A stretch of 64,000 nt of DNA from Nocardioides sp. Soil805 (lineage in GTDB: Bacteria > Actinomycetota > Actinomycetes > Propionibacteriales > Nocardioidaceae). The notes beneath the pieces are model-generated. The model did no database searches and was not told where the DNA came from. It saw nothing but the letters and a program-made list of their open reading frames with translations. Position 1 is the first letter of the stretch. Each line of letters opens with the position of its first letter. A program made the translations under genes and the position numbers. Positions 43,693 through 52,127 of this stretch are shown here, one piece after another. Location of the stretch: the NCBI RefSeq assembly GCF_001429625.1, contig NZ_LMSU01000004.1, forward strand, positions 1 through 64,000, in the 5' to 3' direction.

Positions 43693-44412
43693 ATGCTGGC
43701 CATCGCTCGCAGCGAGATGATCCAGATCTTCCGCAACCGGCTCGTCCTGGTCACCGGTCTCGTCATCCCGGTCGCCATCAGCGGCTACTTGGTCTACGAG
43801 CACGATCGGTTCGCCGACCTCGGCAGCCTCGGCTACATCGCAGCGATCGTCATGTTCACCGTGCTGGCCCTCGGGCTCTACACCACCGCGGTGACCACCC
43901 TCGCGTCGCGCCGGCAGAACCTCTTCCTCAAGCGTCTGCGCTCCACCGCGGCGGGCGACGCCGGCATCGTCACCGGGCTGGTCCTCCCAGCCACCGTCGT
44001 GGCCCTCGTCCAGGTGGTCGTGATCCTGGTCGTGCTGGGAGCGGTGACCACCGAGCCGGCCCAGGTCGTCCTGCTCGCTGTGGCGATCCTGGCGACCACG
44101 GCCATGATGGTCGCCCTGGCGCTGGCCACGGCAGGACTGACGAGCTCGCCCGAGCAGGCCCAGGTGACCACGCTGCCGGTAAGCCTGCTGGTGGTCGCGG
44201 TGGCCAGCTGGGTGGGCATCACCGGCACGGAGGACTTCACCCGCCTCAAGCGGCTGCTCCCCGGAGGCTCTGCCACCGAGATGGTGGTCAACGCCTGGAA
44301 CGGGGGCGTTCCCCTGCTCGAATCGCTTCCCCTGCTGGCCACCACGCTCGGATGGGTGGCCGTCGCCGTCGCCATGGCCGTCCGTCTGTTCCGCTGGGAA
44401 CCACGTCGATGA
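43693..44412 (+). CDS. ABC-2 type permease
   Basis: 239 residues with six membrane helices (LVLVTGLVIPVAISGYLVY; LGYIAAIVMFTVLALGLYT; LVLPATVVALVQVVVILVVL; VVLLAVAILATTAMMVALAL; LPVSLLVVAVASWVGI; LATTLGWVAVAVAMAVRLF). ABC-2 permeases pair with the preceding ATPase to export small lipophilic molecules, antibiotics or peptides. It ends with ATGA overlap into the kinase gene, which links export and phosphorylation in one message. Confidence 0.85.
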   Translation: MLAIARSEMIQIFRNRLVLVTGLVIPVAISGYLVYEHDRFADLGSLGYIAAIVMFTVLALGLYTTAVTTLASRRQNLFLKRLRSTAAGDAGIVTGLVLPATVVALVQVVVILVVLGAVTTEPAQVVLLAVAILATTAMMVALALATAGLTSSPEQAQVTTLPVSLLVVAVASWVGITGTEDFTRLKRLLPGGSATEMVVNAWNGGVPLLESLPLLATTLGWVAVAVAMAVRLFRWEPRR

Positions 44413-45413
44413 GCGCGGAGAGAGTGCTTTGCGGACGCTACGAGGTGGGCGAGGTCATCGGGCGCGGCGGCATGGCCGACGTCCACCTGGGACGCGACAG
44501 GCGCTCGGGCCGCCGGGTCGCGATCAAGATGCTCCGGAAGAAGCTGGCGGAGGATCCGGTCCTCCGTACCAGCCTGCAACGCGAGGCCCAGACGCTGAGG
44601 CGCCTTCACCACCGGGGCATCGTCGCCCTTCACAACGCCGGGCAGGACGAGGTGCGCGACGGCTCGGGTGAGGAGCATGCCGCCCCGTTCATCGTGATGG
44701 AGTACGTCGCCGGCCGGTCCTTGCGCGAGCTCCTCGGCATGGGTCGGCTGTCACTCGCGAAGTCGATCCACTACCAGGTCGGGGTGCTCCGGGCCCTGGA
44801 GGCCATCCATCGCGCAGGCGTCGTGCATCGCGACATCAAGCCGGCCAACGTCATGGTCACCTCACGGGGCGCCGTCAAGCTCGTCGACTTCGGCATCGCG
44901 CGTCCCAGCGACGACCCCGCTGCGACCGTCAGCGACGTCGAGATGCTCCTCGGAACGCCCCGATACCTCTCTCCCGAGCAGGCGCGCGGCGAGACCGCGG
45001 ACGCTCGCAGCGATCTCTACTCGGCCGGCTGCCTCCTCTTCGAGCTGCTTCTCGGACGGCCACCCTTCGCCGGCGACGACCCCATCGCCCTGGCCTACCA
45101 GCACGTCCACGAGCCGCTCCCGCGAACCGATACAGGGATCCCCGCTCTGGACGCCGTGGTCGTGAGAGCGCTCGCCAAGCGCCCCGACGAACGCTTCCAG
45201 GACGCGCGAGCCTTCCGGGACGCACTCCAGTCCGCGACGAAGCACGTCGCTCCCCACCGCGACTCGACCACTGACCACACCGCACGACAACGAGAAGGAA
45301 GCACACCATGGGATTCATCACCGTCGGAGAAGAGAACAGCACCCCGATCGAGCTCTACTACGAGGACCAGGGCTCGGGACAGCCGGTCGTCCTCATCCAC
45401 GGATACCCGCTGA
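44409..45413 (+). CDS. Soluble eukaryotic-like Ser/Thr protein kinase
   Basis: 334 residues. The kinase domain has the Gly loop IGRGGMADVHLG, lysine VAIKMLRKK, catalytic loop HRDIKPANVMV, DFGIARP and the APE-like SPEQARGE. It has no membrane helix and no PASTA or other sensor domain, unlike most actinobacterial PknB-type kinases. The C-terminal 35 codons (from about 45309) run across the start of the next gene in another frame, an overlap of 106 bp. Start ATG 44409 overlaps the permease stop as ATGA. It may phosphorylate the permease or a regulator; that is inference. Confidence 0.83.
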   Translation: MSAERVLCGRYEVGEVIGRGGMADVHLGRDRRSGRRVAIKMLRKKLAEDPVLRTSLQREAQTLRRLHHRGIVALHNAGQDEVRDGSGEEHAAPFIVMEYVAGRSLRELLGMGRLSLAKSIHYQVGVLRALEAIHRAGVVHRDIKPANVMVTSRGAVKLVDFGIARPSDDPAATVSDVEMLLGTPRYLSPEQARGETADARSDLYSAGCLLFELLLGRPPFAGDDPIALAYQHVHEPLPRTDTGIPALDAVVVRALAKRPDERFQDARAFRDALQSATKHVAPHRDSTTDHTARQREGSTPWDSSPSEKRTAPRSSSTTRTRARDSRSSSSTDTR

Positions 45414-46147
45414 ACGGCCACAGCTGGGAGCGCCAGACGCGCGAGCTGCTTGCCGAGGGGTACCGGGTCATCACCTACGACCGTCGCGGGTTCGGGAGCT
45501 CGTCGAAGGTCGGCACCGGCTACGACTACGACACCTTCGCCGCCGACCTCCACATCCTCATGGAGAACCTCGACCTGCGCGACGTCGTCCTTGTCGGCTT
45601 CTCGATGGGCACCGGCGAGCTTGCCCGCTACGTCGCCCGGCACGGACACGAGCGGGTCGCGAAGCTGGCGTTCCTCGCCTCGCTGGAGCCCTTCCTCCCG
45701 GTCCGCGACGACAACCCGGACGGGGTGCCGCAGGAGGTCTTCGACGGCATCGAGGCAGCGGCGCGGGGCGACCGCTACGCGTGGTACGGGGAGTTCTTCG
45801 CCAACTTCTACAACCTGGACGAGAACCTCGGGCAGCGGATCAGCCAGGAAGCCGTCACCGCCAGCTGGAACGTCGCCATCTCCAGCGCCCCGGTCGCCGC
45901 CCACGCGGTGGTGTCGTCGTGGATCGAGGACTTCCGGGCCGACGTCGAGGCGGTCCGCGAGAGCGGGAAGCCCGCGCTCATCCTGCACGGCACGGCGGAC
46001 AACGTCCTTCCCATCGACGCGACGGCTCGACGCTTCCGCACCCTCCTGCCCGACGCGACCTACGTCGAGGTCGAGGACGCCCCCCACGGGCTGCTCTGGA
46101 CCCACGCCGACGAGGTCAACGCGGCCCTTCGCGCGTTCCTGGGCTGA
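45308..46147 (+). CDS. Alpha/beta hydrolase (non-heme haloperoxidase/arylesterase-like)
   Basis: 279 residues. VVLIHGYPLNGHSWE is the oxyanion strand and turn. The nucleophile elbow is GFSMG, the acid lies in LHGTADNVLP, and the histidine in DAPHGLLWTHADE. This fits the cofactor-free chloroperoxidase/esterase group. It is preceded by GAAGGA and starts inside the kinase gene. Substrate unknown; in this operon it could modify or hydrolyse the exported compound. Confidence 0.87.
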   Translation: MGFITVGEENSTPIELYYEDQGSGQPVVLIHGYPLNGHSWERQTRELLAEGYRVITYDRRGFGSSSKVGTGYDYDTFAADLHILMENLDLRDVVLVGFSMGTGELARYVARHGHERVAKLAFLASLEPFLPVRDDNPDGVPQEVFDGIEAAARGDRYAWYGEFFANFYNLDENLGQRISQEAVTASWNVAISSAPVAAHAVVSSWIEDFRADVEAVRESGKPALILHGTADNVLPIDATARRFRTLLPDATYVEVEDAPHGLLWTHADEVNAALRAFLG

Positions 46148-46152
46148 GCCGG

Positions 46153-46551
46153 ATGGACGGACAGGTCAGAGCGACTCAACGGCTCGAGGCGGGGGCGGTG
46201 GCCATCGCCGCCCTCGTCGCGGTCGTCACGCTGTATCCCGATTGGTGGTGGGTGCCGTTCGCTGCGTTTCTCGCGTTCGACCTCTCGATGGTTGGCTACG
46301 CGCGATCGACGGCTGCAGGAGCCACGACGTACAACGCGGTCCACAACTACGCGTTCGCGGCGTTGGCGGCGCTGGCCGCGCTGATCCTGGAGCCGGTGTC
46401 CGGGGACCTGTCTACGACAGCGGGTGTCCTCGCGTGTGCGTGGGCCTTCCATGTCGGTGTCGATCGCGCCCTCGGCTACGGGCTCAAGCTGCCGGACTCG
46501 TTCATGAGCACCCACCTCGGACAGATCGGCGGCAAGGCGGAGCGGCCATGA
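46153..46551 (+). CDS. DUF4260 family membrane protein
   Basis: 132 residues with about four membrane helices and the DUF4260 landmarks FDLSMVGYA, TYNAVHNYAFAALAALA and VDRALGYGLKLPDSF followed by THLGQIG. The family has no assigned function. It lies 5 bp after the hydrolase gene and overlaps the esterase gene by 4 bp. The GGATG context gives only a weak ribosome site, so coupling to the upstream stop is likely. Confidence 0.82.
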   Translation: MDGQVRATQRLEAGAVAIAALVAVVTLYPDWWWVPFAAFLAFDLSMVGYARSTAAGATTYNAVHNYAFAALAALAALILEPVSGDLSTTAGVLACAWAFHVGVDRALGYGLKLPDSFMSTHLGQIGGKAERP

Positions 46552-47627
46552 CCACCCTTACCGGGACGCGCACGAGAGCTGGGGTGGGAAGGCGTCGCCG
46601 GCGTCGCCCTCGTCGTCGGTCCCGGGTCGTGATCGGTGCCGCGGTGGCACTGACGACCGTGACCGCACTGGCCACCGCGGCGTTCCAGTACGGGATGCCG
46701 TGGTGGATGGACGACGGCGACCACAACCACGTGTACACCGGCGCGGTCGGTTCGCAGCGGTACCAGGTCCACCTGCCGCCGCAGCACGGCGGTGAGACGC
46801 GGCTCGCGGCGATCATGGCCATCCACGGATGCGGGATGACCGGGTTCGGGTGGAACTCGATGAAGTCCACGACGCAGCTGAACGCGCTGGCGGACAGGGA
46901 GGGCTTCATCGTCATCTACCCGACCCAGCGGCTGTTCCGCAGCGGCATCAACTGCTGGCGCTCGGGCGACCCACGCGAGCAGCACCGCTACACCGGCGAG
47001 CCCGCGCTGCTCGCCGGGGTCGCCCGCGAGGTCGTCGAGACGTACGGCGCGGATCCAGACCAGGTGCACGTAGCGGGCGCGTCCTCAGGCGCAGGGACTG
47101 CCGTCATACTCGGAGTGACCTATCCCGACGTGTTCGCCACAGTGACATCGGTGGCGGGTGGTGAGTACGGGCTGAATCAGGTCGCCCCGGACGGCCCCGA
47201 CTCGACGCCACCGGTCTACACCGCACGCCAGGCGTGGTCCCAGATGGGGGACCGGGCGCGACAGGTGCCCCTACTCGTCATCCAGGGGGAGGAGGATGAG
47301 GTCGTCCCACCGCTCGTCGCCACTCGGCTGATCGAGCAGTGGACAGCCGTGAGTGACCTCGTGGACGACGGTGTGCTGAACGACAGCCTGCGCTTGGTCG
47401 AGGAGACCGTGACCGTCCCCGGGGACGAAGACGAGCACGCCCACGTGCACACCACCGTCAGCAGCCAAGGCGGCGCTTCCGTGGTCGAGTCCTACCTCGT
47501 CGAGGACATGGGGCACGTCTGGCCAGGGCCGTCCGGCGAGGGCCTGTTCACCGATCACGCGGGTCCCGACGCCAGCGCCATCGCCTGGGACTTCGCCCGA
47601 CGCCACCCGAAAGGACCCCTGGAATGA
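46548..47627 (+). CDS. Secreted PHB-depolymerase-like (LpqC-type) esterase
   Basis: 359 residues with an Arg-rich start, one signal/anchor helix (VVIGAAVALTTVTALATAAF) and an extracellular esterase-depolymerase domain: MAIHGCGMTGFGWN near the start, nucleophile region VAGASSGAGTAVILG, VIQGEEDEVVPP for the acid region, and EDMGHVWPG for the histidine. Such enzymes split polyesters or feruloyl esters. The ATG at 46548 overlaps the DUF4260 stop (ATGA). It is the last gene of the operon that begins with the ABC ATPase. Confidence 0.82.
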   Translation: MTTLTGTRTRAGVGRRRRRRPRRRSRVVIGAAVALTTVTALATAAFQYGMPWWMDDGDHNHVYTGAVGSQRYQVHLPPQHGGETRLAAIMAIHGCGMTGFGWNSMKSTTQLNALADREGFIVIYPTQRLFRSGINCWRSGDPREQHRYTGEPALLAGVAREVVETYGADPDQVHVAGASSGAGTAVILGVTYPDVFATVTSVAGGEYGLNQVAPDGPDSTPPVYTARQAWSQMGDRARQVPLLVIQGEEDEVVPPLVATRLIEQWTAVSDLVDDGVLNDSLRLVEETVTVPGDEDEHAHVHTTVSSQGGASVVESYLVEDMGHVWPGPSGEGLFTDHAGPDASAIAWDFARRHPKGPLE

Positions 47628-47682
47628 GCGGGTGTCAGCTCGTCGTCGCGTGCGCCGCTACCCCTGCGCAGGGGGGCAGGCC

Positions 47683-48067
47683 GTGAGATCGATGATCCCC
47701 GACTACCTGAGCGAGGCGCTCGCGGGCGTCGCGCCGGACGTCTCGGGTTCGCTTGCGGGATACATCCCCGAGCTCGCAGCAGCCGATCCCGATCGCCTGG
47801 GCGCGGCGCTCGCCACTGTAGACCGCGAGAGCCACGCCGCTGGTGACGCTGACGCCGCGCAGCGATGGCACTCGACCCCCCACGATGGTCCACTCGCTCG
47901 ACGACGTAGCCCGACGCATGCTGCTCGCACTCGCACGCCGACTCACGCTCGACGGTCACGAAGCCGTCGTCGTTGACCCTGAATCTGTGCTCCCCGACCC
48001 AGGCGACCTGACCCGAGTCACCATCGTCGGCAACCTCGACACCCTCCCTCGCATCAGACAGGAATAG
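47683..48067 (+). pseudogene. glsA: Glutaminase A remnant (N-terminal piece and likely C-terminal piece)
   Basis: From the GTG at 47683, about 58 codons encode a glutaminase N-terminus (IPDYLSEALAGVAPDVSG, YIPELAAADPDRL, ATVDRESHAAGDAD) and then lose the pattern. The catalytic Ser-Lys region (SISK) and the rest of the domain are absent. A second frame from 47885 to 48067 (VARRMLLALARRLTLDGHEA, VVVDPESVLPDPG) resembles the STAS-like tail found on some actinobacterial glutaminases. Together they look like a gene with a large internal deletion. The tail assignment is less sure than the head. Confidence 0.5.
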
Positions 48068-48070
48068 ACG

Positions 48071-49510
48071 ATGAATCACAGCGGCAGCGACACATGGGAC
48101 CTGATCGTCCTCGGGGCCGGCGCGGTCGGTGAGAACGTCGCCGACTACGCCACCAAGGGCGGACTCAGAACCGTCATCGTCGAGGCCCAGCTCGTCGGGG
48201 GCGAGTGCTCCTACTGGGCCTGCATGCCGTCCAAAGCGCTCTTGAGACCGGCAGCCGCGCGCCTCGCCGTCCAACGCGTCGCGGGCGCGAGCGCTGCAGT
48301 CACCGGAGACCTGGACGTCGCGGCCGTGCTCGAACGCCGTACCGGGTTCACGAGCGCCTGGGACGACGCAAACCAGGTCTCATGGCTCGACAGCGCCGGC
48401 ATCGACCTCGTCCGCGGCCGCGGTCGAATCGTTGGCGAGAGGACAGTCGACGTGGCACAGGCCGACGGCACCGTCCGCCGCCTCACCGCGACCCACGCCG
48501 TCGCCGTCTGCACCGGCTCCGTGCCCACCCTCCCTCCGATCGAGGGACTCGCGGACGCGAAGCCCTGGACGAGCCGGGAGGCGACCTCGATCACGGACGT
48601 GCCCGGTTCGGTTGCGATCCTCGGGGGCGGCGTCGTGGCGGCCGAGCTCGCGACGATCTACCGCTCGCTCGGCGCCGAGGTCACCGTGATTCTCCGCGGC
48701 AGGTTCCTCAGCCGGTTCGAGGATTTCGCCTCCGATCGCGTCCGCGCCAGCCTCGAGGAGTCGGGCGTCCACTTCGTCACCGCGTCTCCGTCGAGCGTGA
48801 CCCGCGCCCAGGACGGGCGCGTCCACATCACCCTCGGGCACAACGTCGAACCGATCATCGTCGACGAGATAATCGTCGCCACAGGTCGCCACTCCGCGAC
48901 GACCGGACTCGGCCTCGAGGACGTCGGTGTCTCACCGACCGACCTCCGAGTCGACGACTCGATGCGCGTCGCCGGGGCGCACGGTGACTGGCTGTACGCG
49001 GTCGGCGACGTCAACGGCCGCGCGCTCTACACGCATCAAGGCAAGTACCAGGCACGAGCGGCTGGGCTCGCGATCGCGGCCCGCGCTGCCTCCACGCTCC
49101 CGTCCGACCTCACCGAGCCGTGGAGCGACCATGCCGCGACGGCCGACCACGCGCATGTGCCATCCGTCGTCTTCACGGAACCGGAGATCGCGACCGTGGG
49201 TCTCACGTCCGAGGAGGCCGATCAAGCCGGCCTCCCCATCCGCGTGATCGACCACGACCTGGGCTCCGTCGCGGGCGCCGCCGTGCGCTCCGACGGCTAC
49301 GCCGGCGCCGTCCGCGCGGTCATCGACCTCGAACGCCAGCTCATCGTGGGAATGACGTTCGTCGGCCAGGACGTCTCCGAGTTGCTGCACGCCGCCACCA
49401 TCGCCATCGTCGGCGAGGTGCCGCTCGATCGGCTGTGGCACGCCGTGCCCGCCTACCCGACGATGAACGAGGTCTGGCTGCGTCTCCTCGAGGCCGAGCG
49501 ATACGCATAG
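48071..49510 (+). CDS. FAD-dependent pyridine nucleotide-disulfide oxidoreductase (mercuric reductase/lipoamide dehydrogenase-like)
   Basis: 479 residues: FAD motif VLGAGAVGENVA near the start, redox disulfide GGECSYWACMPSK (two cysteines six apart, as in Lpd and MerA), NAD motif SVAILGGGVVAAE, the second FAD motif LYAVGDVNG, and the dimer-domain histidine-glutamate motif HAVPAYPTMNE. There is no N-terminal HMA domain and no C-terminal cysteine pair, so it is not a typical MerA. It reduces a disulfide or quinone, or acts as a diaphorase; the substrate is unknown. It starts 3 bp after the remnant above. Confidence 0.85.
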   Translation: MNHSGSDTWDLIVLGAGAVGENVADYATKGGLRTVIVEAQLVGGECSYWACMPSKALLRPAAARLAVQRVAGASAAVTGDLDVAAVLERRTGFTSAWDDANQVSWLDSAGIDLVRGRGRIVGERTVDVAQADGTVRRLTATHAVAVCTGSVPTLPPIEGLADAKPWTSREATSITDVPGSVAILGGGVVAAELATIYRSLGAEVTVILRGRFLSRFEDFASDRVRASLEESGVHFVTASPSSVTRAQDGRVHITLGHNVEPIIVDEIIVATGRHSATTGLGLEDVGVSPTDLRVDDSMRVAGAHGDWLYAVGDVNGRALYTHQGKYQARAAGLAIAARAASTLPSDLTEPWSDHAATADHAHVPSVVFTEPEIATVGLTSEEADQAGLPIRVIDHDLGSVAGAAVRSDGYAGAVRAVIDLERQLIVGMTFVGQDVSELLHAATIAIVGEVPLDRLWHAVPAYPTMNEVWLRLLEAERYA

Positions 49511-49604
49511 GTCTCAGCCACTCGTCGAGACCAGCGCTCGGTCGCTGCGAATTCGTCTTCTGCATACGTGACTCCGCGTGGCGCACGCGCCACCATGATG
49601 AGGA

Positions 49605-49917
49605 AACTGCCACGTCTGGTCATCGCGTCCTCAGCATCGTCGGCACCGCGAAGCCGCAGAACCTCATAGAGGCTTGGGGCGTCAACGCCTCTCACCACTT
49701 AGTCTTCACGCGACAGACCCGACGAAAGCTCGACGCGCTCGCCACGCTGGTCGACCGCGGTCTCGTCAAGCCGCTCAGCGGAGTGACCCTTCCGCTCGCT
49801 CGCTCGGTCGGCGAGGATCACGAGCTCCTCGAGAACAGGCATGCGTACCCGCTCCACGGCAAGGTTGCCGTCGATGTGGCGGGAGAGACTGTTGCGCCGC
49901 CCTGTGGCACCTCGTAG
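49605..49917 (+). pseudogene. C-terminal remnant of a zinc-type alcohol dehydrogenase/quinone oxidoreductase
   Basis: About 100 codons read as the last third of a medium-chain reductase: HRVLSIVG, then HHLVFTRQTRRKLDALATLV, then DRGLVKPLSG and YPLHGKVAVDV before the stop at 49917. No start, zinc site or cofactor motif remains. It is unrelated in frame to the preceding gene and is best read as a dead 3' fragment. The 215 bp that follow it contain no gene I can support. Confidence 0.55.
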
Positions 49918-50132
49918 CAGACCGCTTGCAACACTCGGCAGTGTCGTAGAGCCTTCGGTCGATCAGCACCTTCCGGCACGGGGCTCGACCTCCCTGACAT
50001 GTTGGCGGCCAGGGGCGGTACAGAAGTGACCTCCACCGGGCCGTAGGCCAGGACCGGTTCCGTGGCGTGACCTAGCGCCGTGCTGGTCGAGGGCACCGCC
50101 TGGTCGTCCGACGATCGAGCCGGTCGCAGGGC

Positions 50133-51104
50133 TCAGCACTTCTCGGACACTGTTGCCGTGTGGGCGGGCTCGGAACGCAACCAATCGACCTCTCGCGCCC
50201 ACGCACCGGAGTCCACGCCGAGCTGCGTACGCAAGAACGCGGCGGTCATGCGCATCACCATGGCGGCGCGGGGTAGATCCTCGTCGGTGGTCTCGGCCAC
50301 GTCGTAGCCGGCGATTCCTCCGAGACTGTGCTCGCCGCCGTGGACGGCGAGGAGGAACTTGGGACCGGGCGCGAGGCGGTACGCGTCAGTCTGCCACTCG
50401 GCGCCGACGACATTCAGGTGACGGGCGTGATCCTGATCGCCAGCAATGACGAGAGTGGGCGAGAGCATTGTGCTGAAGTCGGTGTCACTCAAGACGGGGT
50501 AGTGATTGGCAGCGCCGGGGCTGAGCGCATCACCGCCGCGTCCGGGCGCAGCCATCATCACACCGGCCCTGACGCGCGCGTCGCGAGCGTCTACCCGCTG
50601 ACCTGTCGCCGGATCCCGCGGACGGGAACCCAGCACCATGCCCGCCGTGTGTCCGCCCATCGAATGCCCGACGACGGCCACGTTGGCGACGTCCAAACGG
50701 CCGGCCACAGCGGGCAGGACGTCAGTCAGGACGTCCAGGTGATCAAGCACCAGCGACACGTCTCGCGCCCGCGAGCGCCAGTACAGCGGAGCCTCCGTAG
50801 CGGGGGCATCACGCAGTCCGAGCGTCATCGAGTCAAGGTGAGTGGGTTGCAGCACCGCGAACCCGCTGGCCGCCAGGTAGTTGGCCAGCGAGGCGTAGCC
50901 ATACAAGGAGGAGGCGTACTGAGAAGGACCGTGTCCGTGGGACAGGACCACCACCGGCAATGCGTGCTCAGTCACCGGTGCCGTCACCCGTACCTGGAGC
51001 TCGGCAGGCCTCCCTTCGGAGGGGAACGCGACGGGTGCCACCGAGACAAGAGGACCGGTCAGCGCACCGCTCGCGCGGGTGGGAACAACGATGTGTCGCG
51101 TCAT
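50133..51104 (-). CDS. Alpha/beta hydrolase (chlorophyllase/PETase-like type)
   Basis: 323 residues: VVVLSHGHGPSQYA gives the HG oxyanion region, VAVVGHSMGGHTAG the nucleophile elbow, LVIAGDQDHARH the acid strand and VHGGEHSLGG the histidine loop. The order matches secreted or cytoplasmic dienelactone-hydrolase/chlorophyllase-type enzymes, but no signal peptide is visible. It is a paralogue of the upstream gene 51130-52032, with the same elements in the same order and a 25-bp gap, so the two arose by tandem duplication. It is probably under the TetR repressor at 52128. Confidence 0.83.
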   Translation of the reverse strand: MTRHIVVPTRASGALTGPLVSVAPVAFPSEGRPAELQVRVTAPVTEHALPVVVLSHGHGPSQYASSLYGYASLANYLAASGFAVLQPTHLDSMTLGLRDAPATEAPLYWRSRARDVSLVLDHLDVLTDVLPAVAGRLDVANVAVVGHSMGGHTAGMVLGSRPRDPATGQRVDARDARVRAGVMMAAPGRGGDALSPGAANHYPVLSDTDFSTMLSPTLVIAGDQDHARHLNVVGAEWQTDAYRLAPGPKFLLAVHGGEHSLGGIAGYDVAETTDEDLPRAAMVMRMTAAFLRTQLGVDSGAWAREVDWLRSEPAHTATVSEKC

Positions 51105-51129
51105 GAGGACTCCGTTCGGGGCTCGAGGG

Positions 51130-52032
51130 TCAGGCCTTGTGCCTGAGCGTGGCCGTGAGGTCGGCCCCCGCCTCGTCGCTGAAGCCGGTCCAAGCCCTGG
51201 TGTCGAGGTCGAGAGCCTCGAGGAGGTAGGCGGTGACGGCGTCGGCCACGAGTGCGACGCGGGCCTGGTCGGTGTCGGTCGTCTCGGCCACGGCCTCTCC
51301 GGCGATCCCGCCGAGGGTGTGCTCCCCGTCGGGGACAACCATCAGGCTCTTCGGTGCGGGGCTCAGCTCGTAGGCGTCGAGGAACCAGTCCGGTCCGCGT
51401 GTTGACATCTTCGACTGGTCCTTGTCGCCGGCGATGATGAGGGCCGGGGCAGTCATGGTGGTGTAGTCCGGCCTCATGAACGACAGGTGCTCCTGGGCGA
51501 AGGGCGTCAAGGAGTCCCCGGTCCCGGTCGCTGCGATGAGGACGCCGGCGCCGATGCCCTCGCGCGAGAAGTCCTCATCGGCGTTGCCGGCCGCGTCGAA
51601 GACGCGGGCGCCGAGAAGGGCGCCGACCGTCTGGGCTCCCCAGGAGTGGCCCACGAGTGCCACTCGCGACAGGTCTGCCCGGTCGGTGAGCCCGGCCTCG
51701 CCGACGATGTGACCGAGATGGTCGAGCACGGCGTGGAGGTCGGCGATGCGAACCCGCCAGATGGTCTGGAACCTCGGGTCGTCGAACCCGATCCCGTGGC
51801 GGCGCGAGTCGAGGTGGGTGGGCTGGACGACGACGAACCCTGCGGCCGCCCACCGGTCGACGAGCGGCTCGTAGCCGTCCATGGACCAGGCGTTGCCGTG
51901 CGAGAACACGATGACGGGCAGGTCGTTGCCCTGCCTCGGCGCGGTGACCTTGACCTGCAGGTCCGCGTCGCGTCCTGTGAGGGGAACGGCGATCGGCTTG
52001 ACCGCAGTTTGCTGGTGTCCGGGAGTAGGCAT
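51130..52032 (-). CDS. Alpha/beta hydrolase, paralogue of 50133-51104
   Basis: 300 residues: VIVFSHGNAWSMDGYEP, VALVGHSWGAQTVGA (nucleophile), LIIAGDKDQSK (acid region) and PDGEHTLGGIAGEAV (histidine). FVVVQPTHLDSRRHGIG matches the same segment (QPTHLDS) in the neighbour, confirming duplication. The paralogues differ at the elbow (SMG against SWG), so substrate ranges may differ. It is read leftward from a region holding two TetR operators. Confidence 0.85.
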   Translation of the reverse strand: MPTPGHQQTAVKPIAVPLTGRDADLQVKVTAPRQGNDLPVIVFSHGNAWSMDGYEPLVDRWAAAGFVVVQPTHLDSRRHGIGFDDPRFQTIWRVRIADLHAVLDHLGHIVGEAGLTDRADLSRVALVGHSWGAQTVGALLGARVFDAAGNADEDFSREGIGAGVLIAATGTGDSLTPFAQEHLSFMRPDYTTMTAPALIIAGDKDQSKMSTRGPDWFLDAYELSPAPKSLMVVPDGEHTLGGIAGEAVAETTDTDQARVALVADAVTAYLLEALDLDTRAWTGFSDEAGADLTATLRHKA

Positions 52033-52073
52033 GTCTGGCTTTCTGTTCGGGGGGTACGTGCCGCATACTTGAC

Positions 52074-52110
52074 GGAACGTCGTTCCGCTACGTTACCGGA
52101 ACACTGTTCC
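52074..52110. promoter_or_regulatory. Two TetR-type operators between the hydrolase genes and tetR
   Basis: GGAAC-NNN-GTTCC occurs twice, at 52074-52086 and 52098-52110, centres 24 bp apart (roughly two helical turns). The sites lie 42-78 bp upstream of the hydrolase start and 18-54 bp upstream of the TetR start, so one repressor could shut off both directions cooperatively. Confidence 0.75.
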
Positions 52111-52127
52111 GCGAAACAAGGAGAGCC

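Noticed and set aside
48071..49510. Calling the flavin disulfide reductase a mercuric reductase
   Set aside because: It lacks the N-terminal HMA domain and the C-terminal cysteine pair of MerA, and no merR or merT lies nearby.
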